Shown here: positions 8,693 through 17,420 of the stretch, piece after piece
Position numbering within the stretch: position 1 is the first letter of the stretch
Layout of the letters: every line of letters starts with the position of its first letter
Origin: Massilia sp. CF038
GTDB lineage: Bacteria > Pseudomonadota > Gammaproteobacteria > Burkholderiales > Burkholderiaceae_D
Assembly: GCF_900129765.1 (NCBI RefSeq)
Contig: NZ_FQWU01000008.1
Location: forward strand, 1 to 64,000
Reading direction: 5' to 3'
DNA length: 64,000 bases
The notes under the pieces: model-generated
What the model was told of the DNA's origin: nothing
Seen by the model: the letters and a program-made list of their open reading frames with translations, nothing else
Databases searched by the model: none
Position numbers and translations under genes: made by a program

Positions 8693-8991
8693 GGTGCAAT
8701 CCTAGCGCGTATTTCTTGAGTACCCATGATACCGCTGTCTCGCCTTGGGCGCATTAAATTGCGTGTAGGAATGCTTGCTGCATGACAGGCCAAAGCGGAA
8801 GAATCTCACCTATTGTTGCAAATTTGTGACGGCTCGGAAAGAGCTTTTCCATAGTGCAAACGAAATTTGGTTTGGTGACTTTGATGAAAATACAAAGATT
8901 CCACGTTAATTTAAAGCATATTTAAATTAATTCTTTTGCTATAGTCTTTGACACTTGTTTTTATCGTAGTAAGTCCACAGAGGGTAGCACA
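8693..8991. promoter_or_regulatory. AT-rich intergenic region between divergent genes
   Basis: 299 bp separate the leftward M15-like gene from the rightward PEP-CTERM gene. The last 100 bp (8880-8970) are strikingly AT-rich compared with the rest of the window and include TATAGT (8940-8945) and TTGACA (8948-8953), but the two are not spaced as one promoter. A promoter for the PEP-CTERM gene is likely here; the exact boxes are unclear. Confidence 0.4.
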
Positions 8992-9756
8992 ATGAAAATA
9001 ATGAACCAGAGACTCAAGCCGCGCCTTGGCGCAACCATGTTTGGATTGATCGCGTCGCTTGGCTGCGCCGCACCGGTGTTGGCAGACACCATCAATTTCA
9101 CCCCTCTCGCACCGGCCGTGTACGAGAGCGGGACGGCCATCAGCCAGGCCGGCTACAACATGCTGTTCGTGGAAAGCCCTGCGGGTGCGGCCGCAAATGT
9201 GGTCAGCGGCGTCGGCTCCGTGCTCGACGGCAACGATCCCTTCAGCTGCGACATCATTGGCTGCCCGGCCGGCGCCAACGGCAATTACCTGGCCATTCTC
9301 AATGATGGCGGCGTGCAATTTACCCATCCTGGTTCCCTCAATGGCTTTGCCCTCAGCGGCTTGAATTTCTCCTTCATTTCGCCGGTGCCAGTCGGCCCGG
9401 GCGATTACGGTCAACTGGTGCTGACCGGCACCAACTGGTTCGGTCAGACTGTCTCGACCAGCCTGGCCTTCCCTGGCCAGAACAACAATGGCCAGTTCCA
9501 GTTTGGCGCAGCCGCCCTGGACGCGGCCTTCCGCGGCAACGTGTTCACCAGCCTGACCATCAGTGCCTGCATCTACGACGTCAACAATGTCTGCAGCAAT
9601 TCGGTGGACAGCCCGGCATTCAACCAGGCCCAGTTCGCCATTGATGATGTGGTTCTCAACGCCGTGCCGGAACCGGCCTCCTTCCTGCTGGCCGGCCTCG
9701 GTCTGGCAGCGCTGGGTGTGTCGCGCCGTCGTGCTGCCCGTTCCACTTCCCTCTGA
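8992..9756 (+). CDS. PEP-CTERM sorted secreted protein
   Basis: 254 residues. Signal peptide with cleavage near 'VLA-DTI' (about residue 32). The mature region is a low-cysteine beta-rich domain. The C-terminus has 'QFAIDDVVLNAVPEPASFLLAGLGLAALGVSRRRAAR': a VPEP motif, a hydrophobic helix and a basic tail, the classic exosortase sorting signal. The Q-F-x-x-D run just before it is typical of one PEP-CTERM subgroup in this bacterial family. Such proteins are linked to exopolysaccharide and biofilm or floc formation. No exosortase gene is in the window. AGAGGG lies before the ATG. The subtilase gene follows 16 bp later. Confidence 0.92.
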   Translation: MKIMNQRLKPRLGATMFGLIASLGCAAPVLADTINFTPLAPAVYESGTAISQAGYNMLFVESPAGAAANVVSGVGSVLDGNDPFSCDIIGCPAGANGNYLAILNDGGVQFTHPGSLNGFALSGLNFSFISPVPVGPGDYGQLVLTGTNWFGQTVSTSLAFPGQNNNGQFQFGAAALDAAFRGNVFTSLTISACIYDVNNVCSNSVDSPAFNQAQFAIDDVVLNAVPEPASFLLAGLGLAALGVSRRRAARSTSL

Positions 9757-9772
9757 TCCAAGGACTGCATTC

Positions 9773-12700
9773 ATGAATCTTCGCCCTATCTCCGCAGCCG
9801 TCGTGCTGCTGCTGTCCTCGCTGGCCGTCAGCGCCCAGGCGCAGGAAGCGCGCCGTTCCTACATCGTCCAGCTGGCCGACAAGCCGGTGGCCACCTACAC
9901 CGGCGGCACCGCCGGTCTGGCCGCGACCAAGCCGGCTGAAGGCACCCGCCTCAATGTTGAGGCAGCCGATGTCCAGAACTACATCCAGTACCTGGAAACC
10001 AAGCAGGCCAGCGTGGCTGCCACCGTGCCAGCGTCGCAAATCACGCACGAATACAAAGTGGTCTTCAACGGCTTTGCTGCCTTGCTGACGGACGATGAAG
10101 TGCGCGCACTGAAGAAAAACAGTGCCGTGGCCAACATCACTGCTGACTCGGTGATGCAGCTCGACACCAACTACACGCCGACCTTCCTGGGTCTGGACGC
10201 GCCAGGCGGCCTGTGGCAGCAGCTGGGCGGCCAGGCCGGCGCCGGCGAAGATATCGTGATCGGTATCGTCGACAGCGGCATCTGGCCAGAAAACCCCAGC
10301 TTTGCCGACCGGGTCGACAACAATGGCAACGCCAGCCACAGCGGCAGCACCGTGGTGTACGGCGCCCCGCCAGCAAGCTGGAAGGGCAGCTGCGTGAGCG
10401 GCGAAGGCTTCACCGTCGCCAACTGCAACAACAAACTGATTGGCGCGCGCTACTTCAAGGCCGCCTCGCAAACCTTGCACTGGACCGAATTCCTGTCGGC
10501 CCGTGATTCGGTGGCAGGCGCCGAAGGCAGCGGCGGCCACGGCACCCACACCGCCAGCACGGCGGGCGGCAATGCCAACGTGATCGTCAACAACAATGGT
10601 CTGGTCTTGGGCAAAGTGTCGGGCATGGCACCGCGCGCCCGCGTGGCCGCCTACAAAGTGTGCTGGACCGACGGCGTGACAGGCAAGAACGGTTGCGCCA
10701 CTGCCAACAGCGTGGCGGCCATCGAACAGGCGGTCAAAGACGGCGTGAACGTGATCAACTTCTCGATCGGCCCGAATGCTGGCGGCGGCTCGTTCAGCGA
10801 AGCGACCGAAGTGGCCTTCCTGGGCGCGGCCAGCGCCGGTGTGTTCGTTGCCGCTTCGGCAGGCAATGGCGGTCCGACCTCGACCAACGTCACCCCGACG
10901 GCCCACATCAGCCCATGGCTGACCTCGGTCGGCAACTCGACCCACAACCGTCTGTTCGTCGGTGACGCCGTCCTGGGCAGCGGCACCACCATGACCGGTG
11001 CGTCGTCGAACGCGCAGACCGGCTACGCCACCCTGATCCGCTCGCGCGATGCCGGCTTTGACGGTGTGCCAGTGACCGACAACCTGCTGCGCTGCTTCGG
11101 TTCGGCCGATGCCGTCGCTGCTTTGCTTGACCCGGCCAAAGTCGCTGGCAAGATCCTGGTGTGCGACCGCGGTGCCAACGTGCTGGTCAACAAGACGGCA
11201 AATGCCAAGGCGGCTGGCGCAGCAGGCGTGATCATTGCCAACGTCACGGGCGGCGCTGACACCATCATCAACCAGGCGCACTCGATCTCCACCGTGCACC
11301 TGAAAGCGGTCGATGGCAATGCACTCAAGGCCTACATGGATGCCAACGTCGGCACCGCCACTGCGTCGCTGGGCAACCTGCGCGGCGTGGTCGATCCTAC
11401 CGTGCAGGCGCCGCAAATGGCGGGCGGTTCTTCGCGCGGCCCGAACGTTGCCAACAACAACATCATGAAGCCGGACGTGGCAGCCCCTGGCACCGACATC
11501 CTGGCCGGTGTGACGGCTGACCTCACGCGCGACGAGCGCAATGCGGTTGCCGGCGGCGCTGCGGCACCGACCAACTGGGCGTTCTACTCGGGCACCTCGA
11601 TGGCCAGCCCGCACATTGCCGGTATCGCTGCACTGCTCAAGCAGAAGTATCCAAGCTGGACCCCGGCGATGATCAAGTCGGCCCTGATGACCACGGCCAG
11701 CATGACCAAACCGGACGGCCAGAATGGCGCGGTTGCCTGGGACGCGACTGCGCGCACCACCGGCACCTTGCCTTGGGGCCAGGGTTCGGGCCAGGTAACG
11801 CCAAGCGCGGCGTCCAATCCAGGCCTGGTGTATGACGCCAGCGAAATCGATTACGCACGCTTCCTGTGCGGCATCAACGCCGGTGTGTATTCGGCCGCCA
11901 CCTGCAGCGCAGTGGGCACGATTCCAGCATACAACCTGAATCTGGCTTCGCTGACCGCAGCCAATGTACTCGGTTCGCTGACGCTGACCCGTACCGTGAC
12001 CAACGTGGGCGCCACCAGCTCGACCTACAACGCCACGGCGGCGGTGCCAGGTTACACGGTTGACGTGCAGCCAGCCAGCCTGACGCTGGCGCCAGGCCAG
12101 AAAGCCACGTTCAAGGTCAAGCTGACCCGCACGACGGCACCGCTCGATACCTGGGTCTACGGCAGTCTGACCTGGTCTGATGGCGTGCACAATGTGCGCA
12201 GCCCGCTGACGGCGCGCGGTTCGGCCCTGTCGGCACCGGCAAGCGTGGCAGCGGAAGCGGCCACGGGTAGCAAGGTATTCACCATTGGTACCGGTTTTGC
12301 TGGTGCCCTGAGCGCGGTGAAATCCGGCCTGCTGCCTGCAGCGCAGGAAACCCGCACCGTTGGTGCAGCGGGCACCAACAGCACGGTCTACACCGCGGCT
12401 TGCCGTGCTGGTGGCGGCGCTGGTGTGAACGTGCACGCAGTGACGATCCCAGCCGGTACGCTGGCGGCGCGCTTCTCGCTGTTCGATGAAGACACTGCAG
12501 GTGGTGCGGACTCGGATCTGGACTTGATCGTGGTGACGCCATCGAACACCCTGGCAACCAGTGGCAACGGTGGCTCCAATGAACGCGTCCAGCTGGTCAA
12601 CCCGGCACCGGGCGAATACAAGGTGTGCGTGATTGGCTATGAACCAGTGGGTGGTTCGGCTGAGTACAAGCTGTCGTCGTGGGTGCTGGCGCCTAACGTG

Positions 12701-12925
12701 ATCAGCGGCGGCTTCAAGGCTACCTTGCCTGGTCTGGCCTATATGGGCGGTACCGGCACCGTGAGCGTGGGCTGGTCGGGCTTGGCTGCCGGCAAGCGTC
12801 ACCTTGGCGCGCTGCAGTATGTGGTGGGCGGCGCCGTTCAGGGCACGACCGTGGTTGAAGTCAACACCAACGACCCGCTGCCGCAGTTTGACACGGGCCG
12901 TTCGGCACAGGCACTGGCTTACTAA
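9773..12925 (+). CDS. secreted S8 subtilisin-like serine protease with PA domain (cucumisin-like)
   Basis: 1050 residues. Signal peptide 1-23 (ends 'SAQAQ'). An I9-type propeptide follows (about 28-130, 'SYIVQLAD'). Catalytic triad: Asp167 ('GIVDSGIWPE'), His256 ('GGHGTHTAS') and Ser609 ('GTSMASPHIAG'), with oxyanion Asn365 ('SAGNGGP'). The roughly 240-residue insert before Ser holds a protease-associated domain ('GKILVCDRG...AAGAAGVI'). After the catalytic domain there is an Fn3-type domain ('LTRTVTNVGATSSTYN'), then a beta-rich tail. This order is that of plant cucumisin-type subtilases, also found in bacteria. It probably acts outside the cell and forms a pair with the PEP-CTERM gene. A strong terminator follows. 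Confidence 0.93.
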   Translation: MNLRPISAAVVLLLSSLAVSAQAQEARRSYIVQLADKPVATYTGGTAGLAATKPAEGTRLNVEAADVQNYIQYLETKQASVAATVPASQITHEYKVVFNGFAALLTDDEVRALKKNSAVANITADSVMQLDTNYTPTFLGLDAPGGLWQQLGGQAGAGEDIVIGIVDSGIWPENPSFADRVDNNGNASHSGSTVVYGAPPASWKGSCVSGEGFTVANCNNKLIGARYFKAASQTLHWTEFLSARDSVAGAEGSGGHGTHTASTAGGNANVIVNNNGLVLGKVSGMAPRARVAAYKVCWTDGVTGKNGCATANSVAAIEQAVKDGVNVINFSIGPNAGGGSFSEATEVAFLGAASAGVFVAASAGNGGPTSTNVTPTAHISPWLTSVGNSTHNRLFVGDAVLGSGTTMTGASSNAQTGYATLIRSRDAGFDGVPVTDNLLRCFGSADAVAALLDPAKVAGKILVCDRGANVLVNKTANAKAAGAAGVIIANVTGGADTIINQAHSISTVHLKAVDGNALKAYMDANVGTATASLGNLRGVVDPTVQAPQMAGGSSRGPNVANNNIMKPDVAAPGTDILAGVTADLTRDERNAVAGGAAAPTNWAFYSGTSMASPHIAGIAALLKQKYPSWTPAMIKSALMTTASMTKPDGQNGAVAWDATARTTGTLPWGQGSGQVTPSAASNPGLVYDASEIDYARFLCGINAGVYSAATCSAVGTIPAYNLNLASLTAANVLGSLTLTRTVTNVGATSSTYNATAAVPGYTVDVQPASLTLAPGQKATFKVKLTRTTAPLDTWVYGSLTWSDGVHNVRSPLTARGSALSAPASVAAEAATGSKVFTIGTGFAGALSAVKSGLLPAAQETRTVGAAGTNSTVYTAACRAGGGAGVNVHAVTIPAGTLAARFSLFDEDTAGGADSDLDLIVVTPSNTLATSGNGGSNERVQLVNPAPGEYKVCVIGYEPVGGSAEYKLSSWVLAPNVISGGFKATLPGLAYMGGTGTVSVGWSGLAAGKRHLGALQYVVGGAVQGTTVVEVNTNDPLPQFDTGRSAQALAY

Positions 12926-12945
12926 GCAGCACAGTGTGAGTGGAG

Positions 12946-12973
12946 AAAGCGCCCTGCGGGGCGCTTTTTTTTT
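12946..12973 (+). terminator. intrinsic terminator of the subtilase gene
   Basis: A perfect 9-bp stem AAAGCGCCC / GGGCGCTTT with a 4-nt loop is followed by a run of T to 12973. It lies 20 bp after the subtilase stop. Confidence 0.92.
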
Positions 12974-13091
12974 GGACGGACTGGCCAGCGAGGACGTAGT
13001 GGGCGGCGGCGAAGTCGCAAGCGCAATGCACGGCGATCGCGGCGGTTGACTGCTGTGTTCGGGTTGCTGATTGTACTGGAGGGAATTGCAT

Positions 13092-13922
13092 GGTGCCGTC
13101 AGTATCGCGTTCGTGCTCGCAAGGCGCTGCCAAGGTGTCGTTCAGGTTAGCGGGGGGCAGTATCGCGTTTCTGCTCGCATGGTGCTGCCACTGTCTCTTT
13201 CAGGCTGGCGGGCGTCAGTATCTCGTTTGTGCTCGCAGGGCCCTGCCACGGTCTGGTTCAGGCTGGCGGGGCGGCAGTATTTCGTTCGTGCGCGCAGGGC
13301 GCTGCCGCGGTCTCGTTCAGGCTGGTGAGGCGTCAGTATCTCGTTCGAGCCGGAAGGCGTTGCCACTGTCTCGTTGATGCTCGCAGGGCGGCAGTATCTC
13401 GTTTGTGCTCGCAGGGCCCTGCCACGGTCTGGTTCAGGCTGGCGGGGCGGCAGTATCTTGTTCGTGCGCAGGGCGCTGCCGCGGTCTCGTTCAGGCTGGT
13501 GAGGCGTCAGTGTCTGGTTCGTGCTGGAAGGCGTTGCCACTGTCTCGTTGATGCTCGCAGGGCGTCAGTATCTCGTCAAGCTCGCCTGGCGCTGTATCGC
13601 GTTCAACCCCGCGCGGCATCGTCACTACCTCGTTCATCCCTGCCCGGCGTTGTCACTGTCTTGTTCATGCTCGCACGGCGTCCACTATCTCGATGATGCT
13701 CGCACGGCATCGTCACTCTCTTGGTCATCCTCGGCCCGCGTCTTCACTGTCTCGTTTATCCTCGGCCGGCGGCTTCACTGTCTCGTTCATGCTCGGCCGG
13801 CGTCGTCACTATCTCGTTCATGCTCGCACGGCGTCGTCACTATCTCGTTAATGCTCGCGCGGCGTCGTCACTATCTCGTTGGTGCTCGCACGGCAGTTTT
13901 GACTGGCTTGTTTATGCTCGCG
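13092..13922. repeat. minisatellite: about 28 tandem units of 27-31 bp
   Basis: Contiguous degenerate tandem array. In the right part (from 13615) the unit is mostly 31 bp, for example GGCGTCGTCACTATCTCGTT followed by CATGCTCGCAC, with starts at 13768, 13799, 13830, 13861 and 13892. In the left part 31-bp units (with 'CTGCCACGGTCTCGTTCAGG') alternate with 27-28-bp units (with 'CAGTATCTCGTTCGTGCTCG'), giving a 59-bp dimer. Three dimers form a block of about 175 bp that occurs twice (13211-13386 and 13387-13560). The gene-free gap of 12926-14017 consists of the terminator, about 115 bp with no recognised element, and this array. No spacers are present, so it is not a CRISPR. Confidence 0.92.
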
Positions 13923-14017
13923 CGGCGGCTGAAAGGCTTGCTCGGCACCGAACCGTGGCGCTAAACGAGTGTCCAACAAGGGAGCGCCTGATAGCAAGCT
14001 AACCACCGGAGACGAGC

Positions 14018-15106
14018 ATGTTCGAGACTATGCGCCTGCGCCTCAGACCTACCACCCGCGCAGCCTTGCTGCGATTGCTCACCGCGCGCGAAGATCGGCG
14101 CGACCTTGATACGGTTGTCGACGAGATCTTGCTTGGATGGCTAGAACAAGTTGCGATTACCGATCCGCAGGCCACGCAGGCGGCGGCGCGCGGCTATCAA
14201 TGGAGAAGTTTGTTTCTTCCCGAAGGAACATGTGTTCGATTTGAGTATAAACGCCGTACCTATCATGCCCACGTTCGCGGAGACCGGCTGCTGTATCAAG
14301 ACCAGGCCTATTCGCCCCGTCAGCTCCTTCTGCATGTGACAGGCACGGTGCGAAATGCCTGGCGCGAACTGTGGCTGCGCAGTCCGGGAGACGCACGCTG
14401 GCACCTCGCCAATACGCGGCGCCACATTCTGCGACGCACGCCTCAGGGGCGCCATCCGCGCGGTATCGATACCCCCGACAACAATGCCGCCTTCGCGCAG
14501 CAAGCCCAGTCAGACCGGGCGCCGTCATCCACATCTGCGGCGTCTTCCAGGGCGGTGTCGCCAGCGCGCCAAATGAACACGACGATGGCGCCGCCACCCG
14601 CTGCGTCGCCCACCAATGCATTTCAATCCGGTCCGTCGCGGCAGGAACCTGGCGCGCGCCCAGCGGTGAGGAAGCCGGCAGCGCAACATCCCGCCTGGCG
14701 TGCAGAATCCTGGCCTCCGGCTGTGCCACCCCCAGCATCGCCTTCTTTGCCAGCATCAACGTCAGCAACGTCAGCATCAACGTCAGCATCAACGTCAGCA
14801 ACAGCGTCAGCATCTACGTCGGCGCCCACATCCGCATCAACATCAACGCCGACACCAACATCATCGCCACCGGCCATGGCTGCCCGACTTTTCGGATTGG
14901 GGCCCCATCGCGGCAAAATCGCCACGTTGCGCGCTTTTCTGTATCGGGATGATCTTGTTCGAGACGACCAGCCTGACCTGTCGTGCCGAACTGGTGGCGC
15001 AGGCCCGGTGGGCGCAGGACGCTCGGGTCCAAGCGACCGGCGCTATTCCAGCTATCTGGCCAACCTGATGGCAGCGCGTTGCGCGCACGCGCTGTTATCC
15101 GGCTGA
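14018..15106 (+). CDS. RAMA-like domain protein with low-complexity Ser/Thr/Ala/Pro tail
   Basis: 362 residues, ATG 7 bp after CCGGAG. Residues 1-50 are helical. Residues 65-140 ('LPEGTCVRFEYKRRTYHAHV...LLYQDQAYSPRQLLLHVTGTVRNAWRELWLRSPGDARW') match the pattern of RAMA/DUF4357-type domains, beta-rich modules found with restriction and DNA-modification enzymes: entry 'pGt', a strand pair, 'y.SP..ll..vTG...NaW..w'. Residues about 160-290 are disordered, ending in a Ser-Thr-Ala repeat. The last 75 residues are odd: codon usage there looks better in the +1-shifted frame (14880-15030), so two compensating frameshifts may be present. Third-position GC is lower than in neighbours, suggesting transfer. 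A DNA-binding role is inferred only. Confidence 0.6.
   Translation: MFETMRLRLRPTTRAALLRLLTAREDRRDLDTVVDEILLGWLEQVAITDPQATQAAARGYQWRSLFLPEGTCVRFEYKRRTYHAHVRGDRLLYQDQAYSPRQLLLHVTGTVRNAWRELWLRSPGDARWHLANTRRHILRRTPQGRHPRGIDTPDNNAAFAQQAQSDRAPSSTSAASSRAVSPARQMNTTMAPPPAASPTNAFQSGPSRQEPGARPAVRKPAAQHPAWRAESWPPAVPPPASPSLPASTSATSASTSASTSATASASTSAPTSASTSTPTPTSSPPAMAARLFGLGPHRGKIATLRAFLYRDDLVRDDQPDLSCRTGGAGPVGAGRSGPSDRRYSSYLANLMAARCAHALLSG
14751..14819 (+). repeat. 12-bp tandem repeat inside the RAMA-like gene
   Basis: Units CAGCATCAACGT alternate with shorter CAGCAACGT units, giving the Ser-Thr-Ser-Ala protein repeat. The unit lengths are multiples of three, so copy changes would keep the frame. Confidence 0.85.
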
Positions 15107-15212
15107 GGCAGCCAGTTCAAGAAGCGCACGCAGTGCGGCGTGCGCCGTCATCAGCCCCCGAAAAGTCAGTTGCTTAACCGAGGCCGAGGCTGGTTTGTTT
15201 TAGCGCGACCGC

Positions 15213-15713
15213 TTAGCGGGCCAGATTGGGGCCGCCCGCTGGCACGCAGCGGCCAGCGTTGCAGCTGGCGCCCGGATCGACCACCACCGAACATGTCGAC
15301 ATCATGCCGGACTTGGCATTCTTGTTCTTGCGTTCGGCGCTGTAGTCGGCCGCCAGGCGCGCTACTTTGGCAGCGTCGCCGGTTTTGGTCGAGTAGGCGA
15401 GATAACTTTCCGGGCCGCCGCAAGCCTTGTGGCCAACGGCGATTGTTTTGCATTGCGCCGAGGTGTCGCAAGCAGCCGCGCCAATTTCAGCCTCCAGCTG
15501 CTGCAGCAGTCCTGCAGCAGCAGGGGCAGCTGCGCTGGCCGCGCCTGGCGCTGCCGGTGCCGGCGTTGCCACGGCAACGACTGGCGCTGGCGTTGTTGCA
15601 GCCGCTGGTGCGGCGGGCGCTGAACCGGGCACGCCGCTGCAAGCGGCACTGGCGGTGGCGAGGAAGGCGGCGCCCAACAGACGCAGCAGAGTAGGGGAGA
15701 GGGTCGTTTTCAT
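15213..15713 (-). CDS. putative lipoprotein with cysteine-containing C-terminal domain
   Basis: 166 residues. The signal region ends in 'ATASAAC', a possible lipobox with the cysteine at residue 25. Residues 28-70 are an Ala-Pro linker. The C-terminal domain (about 70-160) has 'CDTSAQCKTIAVGHKACGGPESYLAYS' and 'STCSVVVDPGASCNAGRCV', about seven cysteines likely to form disulphides outside the cytoplasm. The 'ACGGPE.YLAYS' block is a conserved pattern that I have no function for. It is convergent with the RAMA-like gene; the 105 bp between them show no element that I recognise. Confidence 0.75.
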   Translation of the reverse strand: MKTTLSPTLLRLLGAAFLATASAACSGVPGSAPAAPAAATTPAPVVAVATPAPAAPGAASAAAPAAAGLLQQLEAEIGAAACDTSAQCKTIAVGHKACGGPESYLAYSTKTGDAAKVARLAADYSAERKNKNAKSGMMSTCSVVVDPGASCNAGRCVPAGGPNLAR

Positions 15714-15765
15714 ACCCTAATCATCGCCGAGACTTGCGCTGTTGGCAAGCGGCACACCCATCGAT

Positions 15766-16668
15766 TCAAGGTTCGCGCGCAATTACGTCGAGCCCACCCA
15801 GCCGCGCCGCCAGAAAATCGAAGCAGGCGCGCACCCGCGGCGCCATATGGCGCGCACTCGGTACCAGCAATTGCACCGGCAGGGGCGCGGGCTCGTAGCT
15901 GCGCAGCAGGCGCACCAGGGCGCCTGTCTCCAGTTGCTCAGCCACCTGGTAAGACAGCGGCCGTCCGATCCCGCGCCCGGCCAGCAGTGCCATTAGAATC
16001 GCATCGATTTCGTTGACTGACAGGCGCGGCGTCAGGCGCACCACCACTTCCCTGGCGCCGTCGCGAAAACGCCACTCGGGCTGGGGCGCCAGCCCGGCAT
16101 TGAAGATCACGTCGTGCCGCTCCAGCGCCGCCGGCGTGAGCGGTTCGCCGTGCGCCGCCAGATACGCCGGACTGGCGACCAGCACCCGCCGCACTTCGCC
16201 CACCTGGCGCGCCACCATGCTGGTATCGCCCAGGGTGCCGATGCGCACGGCCAGGTCGATGCCGTGCTCGATCAAATCGATGTTACGGTCGTTGAACACC
16301 AGTTCCACCTGCAGCTCCGGATGCTGGTCGAGAAAATCAATGATGGCTGGCGTCACGTGCCGCCGTCCGAACACGTGCGGCGCGGTGATGCGCAGCATGC
16401 CGCGCAGCGACGCACCTTCTTCTTCGCGCAGCGCCGCCTCGTAGTCGGCCAGCACACGGCGCGCCATCTCGGCCAGACGCATGCCGGCCTGGGTCGGTGC
16501 CAGCTTGCGCGTGGTGCGTTCCACCAGCCGCAGTCCCACCCGTTCTTCCAGTGCCGCCAGGGCCCGCGTCACGGCCGGCGCGGAACGCCGCAGCTTGCGT
16601 GCCGCGCCGTTCAGGCTGCCTGCATCAAGAATCGCCGTAAAAATATGCAGTTCATCGAGGCGGTCCAT
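15766..16668 (-). CDS. LysR family transcriptional regulator
   Basis: 300 residues. The winged helix-turn-helix occupies residues 1-60 ('IFTAILDAGSLNGAARKLRRSAPAVTRALAALEERVG'), and the substrate-binding-type effector domain follows. The start at 16668 (MDRLDEL) has GGAAGA 7 bp upstream and is preferred over an upstream ATG. The gene is divergent from a glutathione transferase gene with a 101-bp gap; LysR regulators commonly control the divergent neighbour, so the GST/flavin-protein pair is the likely target. Confidence 0.92.
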   Translation of the reverse strand: MDRLDELHIFTAILDAGSLNGAARKLRRSAPAVTRALAALEERVGLRLVERTTRKLAPTQAGMRLAEMARRVLADYEAALREEEGASLRGMLRITAPHVFGRRHVTPAIIDFLDQHPELQVELVFNDRNIDLIEHGIDLAVRIGTLGDTSMVARQVGEVRRVLVASPAYLAAHGEPLTPAALERHDVIFNAGLAPQPEWRFRDGAREVVVRLTPRLSVNEIDAILMALLAGRGIGRPLSYQVAEQLETGALVRLLRSYEPAPLPVQLLVPSARHMAPRVRACFDFLAARLGGLDVIAREP

Positions 16669-16769
16669 GCATTCTTCCAGAAATTGAAATAATGATTTGC
16701 AGATTACCATTATTTACGCCGCCAGGTGGAAGCGATAGCATGGGGTTTTCCGCTTCCGAGGCCCACATC

Positions 16770-17420
16770 ATGCGCACGCCCGCTCCCCTGATCCTGCATG
16801 GCACCAAGTTGTCTGGCCATACCCATCGCGTTGAACTGCTGTTGCGCATGCTTGCCTTGCCGTTCGAGTTCGTCAACGCCCCCGCCGATGTCCGCGCCAG
16901 CGCCGCCTTCCGCATCCTCAACCCACTGGGTCAGATCCCGCTGCTGCAGGATGGCGCTGTCACGGTCGCTGACAGCAATGCAATCCTGGTCTACCTGGCC
17001 AAGCGCTACGCGCCAGGGAGCAACTGGCTGCCGGACGATGCCGCCGGCGCCGCCGCGGTGCAGCGCTGGCTGTCAGTGGCTGCCGGCGAAGTGCGCTTCG
17101 GCCCCGCCCTGGCGCGCGCGGCAACGCTGTGGCAGGCGCCAGGCGACCGCGCCCAGGCCAGTGCCTTGTCCACCCGTTTGCTCACCTTTATGGAAGCCCA
17201 TCTGGCCGCGCGCGACTTCCTCGCCGCCCCGCACGCCACCATCGCCGACCTGGCCTGCTACAGCTATCTGGCCCATGCCCCCGAAGGCGGCGTCGCCATC
17301 GCCCCTTACCCGGCCCTGCAAGCCTGGCTGGCCCGGGTCGCAGCGCTGCCCGGCTTTGTCGCCATGCCCGCTTCGCCGCTGCCTGCTGCGCCGCTGCCTG
17401 CTTCGGCGCGACCATCATGA
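16770..17420 (+). CDS. glutathione S-transferase
   Basis: 216 residues. The N-terminal thioredoxin-like domain reads 'LILHGTKLSGHTHRVELLLRML' with the cis-Pro/Ser region 'NPLGQIPLLQDGAVTVADSNAILVYLAKRY' (the 'DS' glutathione-contact pair). The C-terminal helical domain ends with 'YPALQAWLARVAALPGF'. A serine near residue 14 is the candidate catalytic residue. The start MRTPAP at 16770 is used; ATG at 16740 is an alternative. Its stop overlaps the next gene's start (ATGA), so the two are translationally coupled. Likely role: detoxification by glutathione conjugation or reduction. Confidence 0.9.
   Translation: MRTPAPLILHGTKLSGHTHRVELLLRMLALPFEFVNAPADVRASAAFRILNPLGQIPLLQDGAVTVADSNAILVYLAKRYAPGSNWLPDDAAGAAAVQRWLSVAAGEVRFGPALARAATLWQAPGDRAQASALSTRLLTFMEAHLAARDFLAAPHATIADLACYSYLAHAPEGGVAIAPYPALQAWLARVAALPGFVAMPASPLPAAPLPASARPS

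Noticed and set aside
9656-12802. 1048-residue ORF antisense to the subtilase
   Set aside because: A high-GC mirror frame of a well-supported protease with full catalytic triad.
13142-13540. 132-residue and other ORFs through the minisatellite (also 13521-13964 +)
   Set aside because: They exist because the repeat lacks stop codons in several frames; they have no convincing ribosome sites and encode only the repeat.
13092-13922. CRISPR array
   Set aside because: Units of 27-31 bp follow each other without spacers and vary throughout; no cas genes are in the window.
14371-14952. Frame-1 ORF with 'INVSINVS' repeats resembling a left-handed beta-helix
   Set aside because: The pattern arises from the 12-bp repeat read in another frame; upstream codon use is poor.
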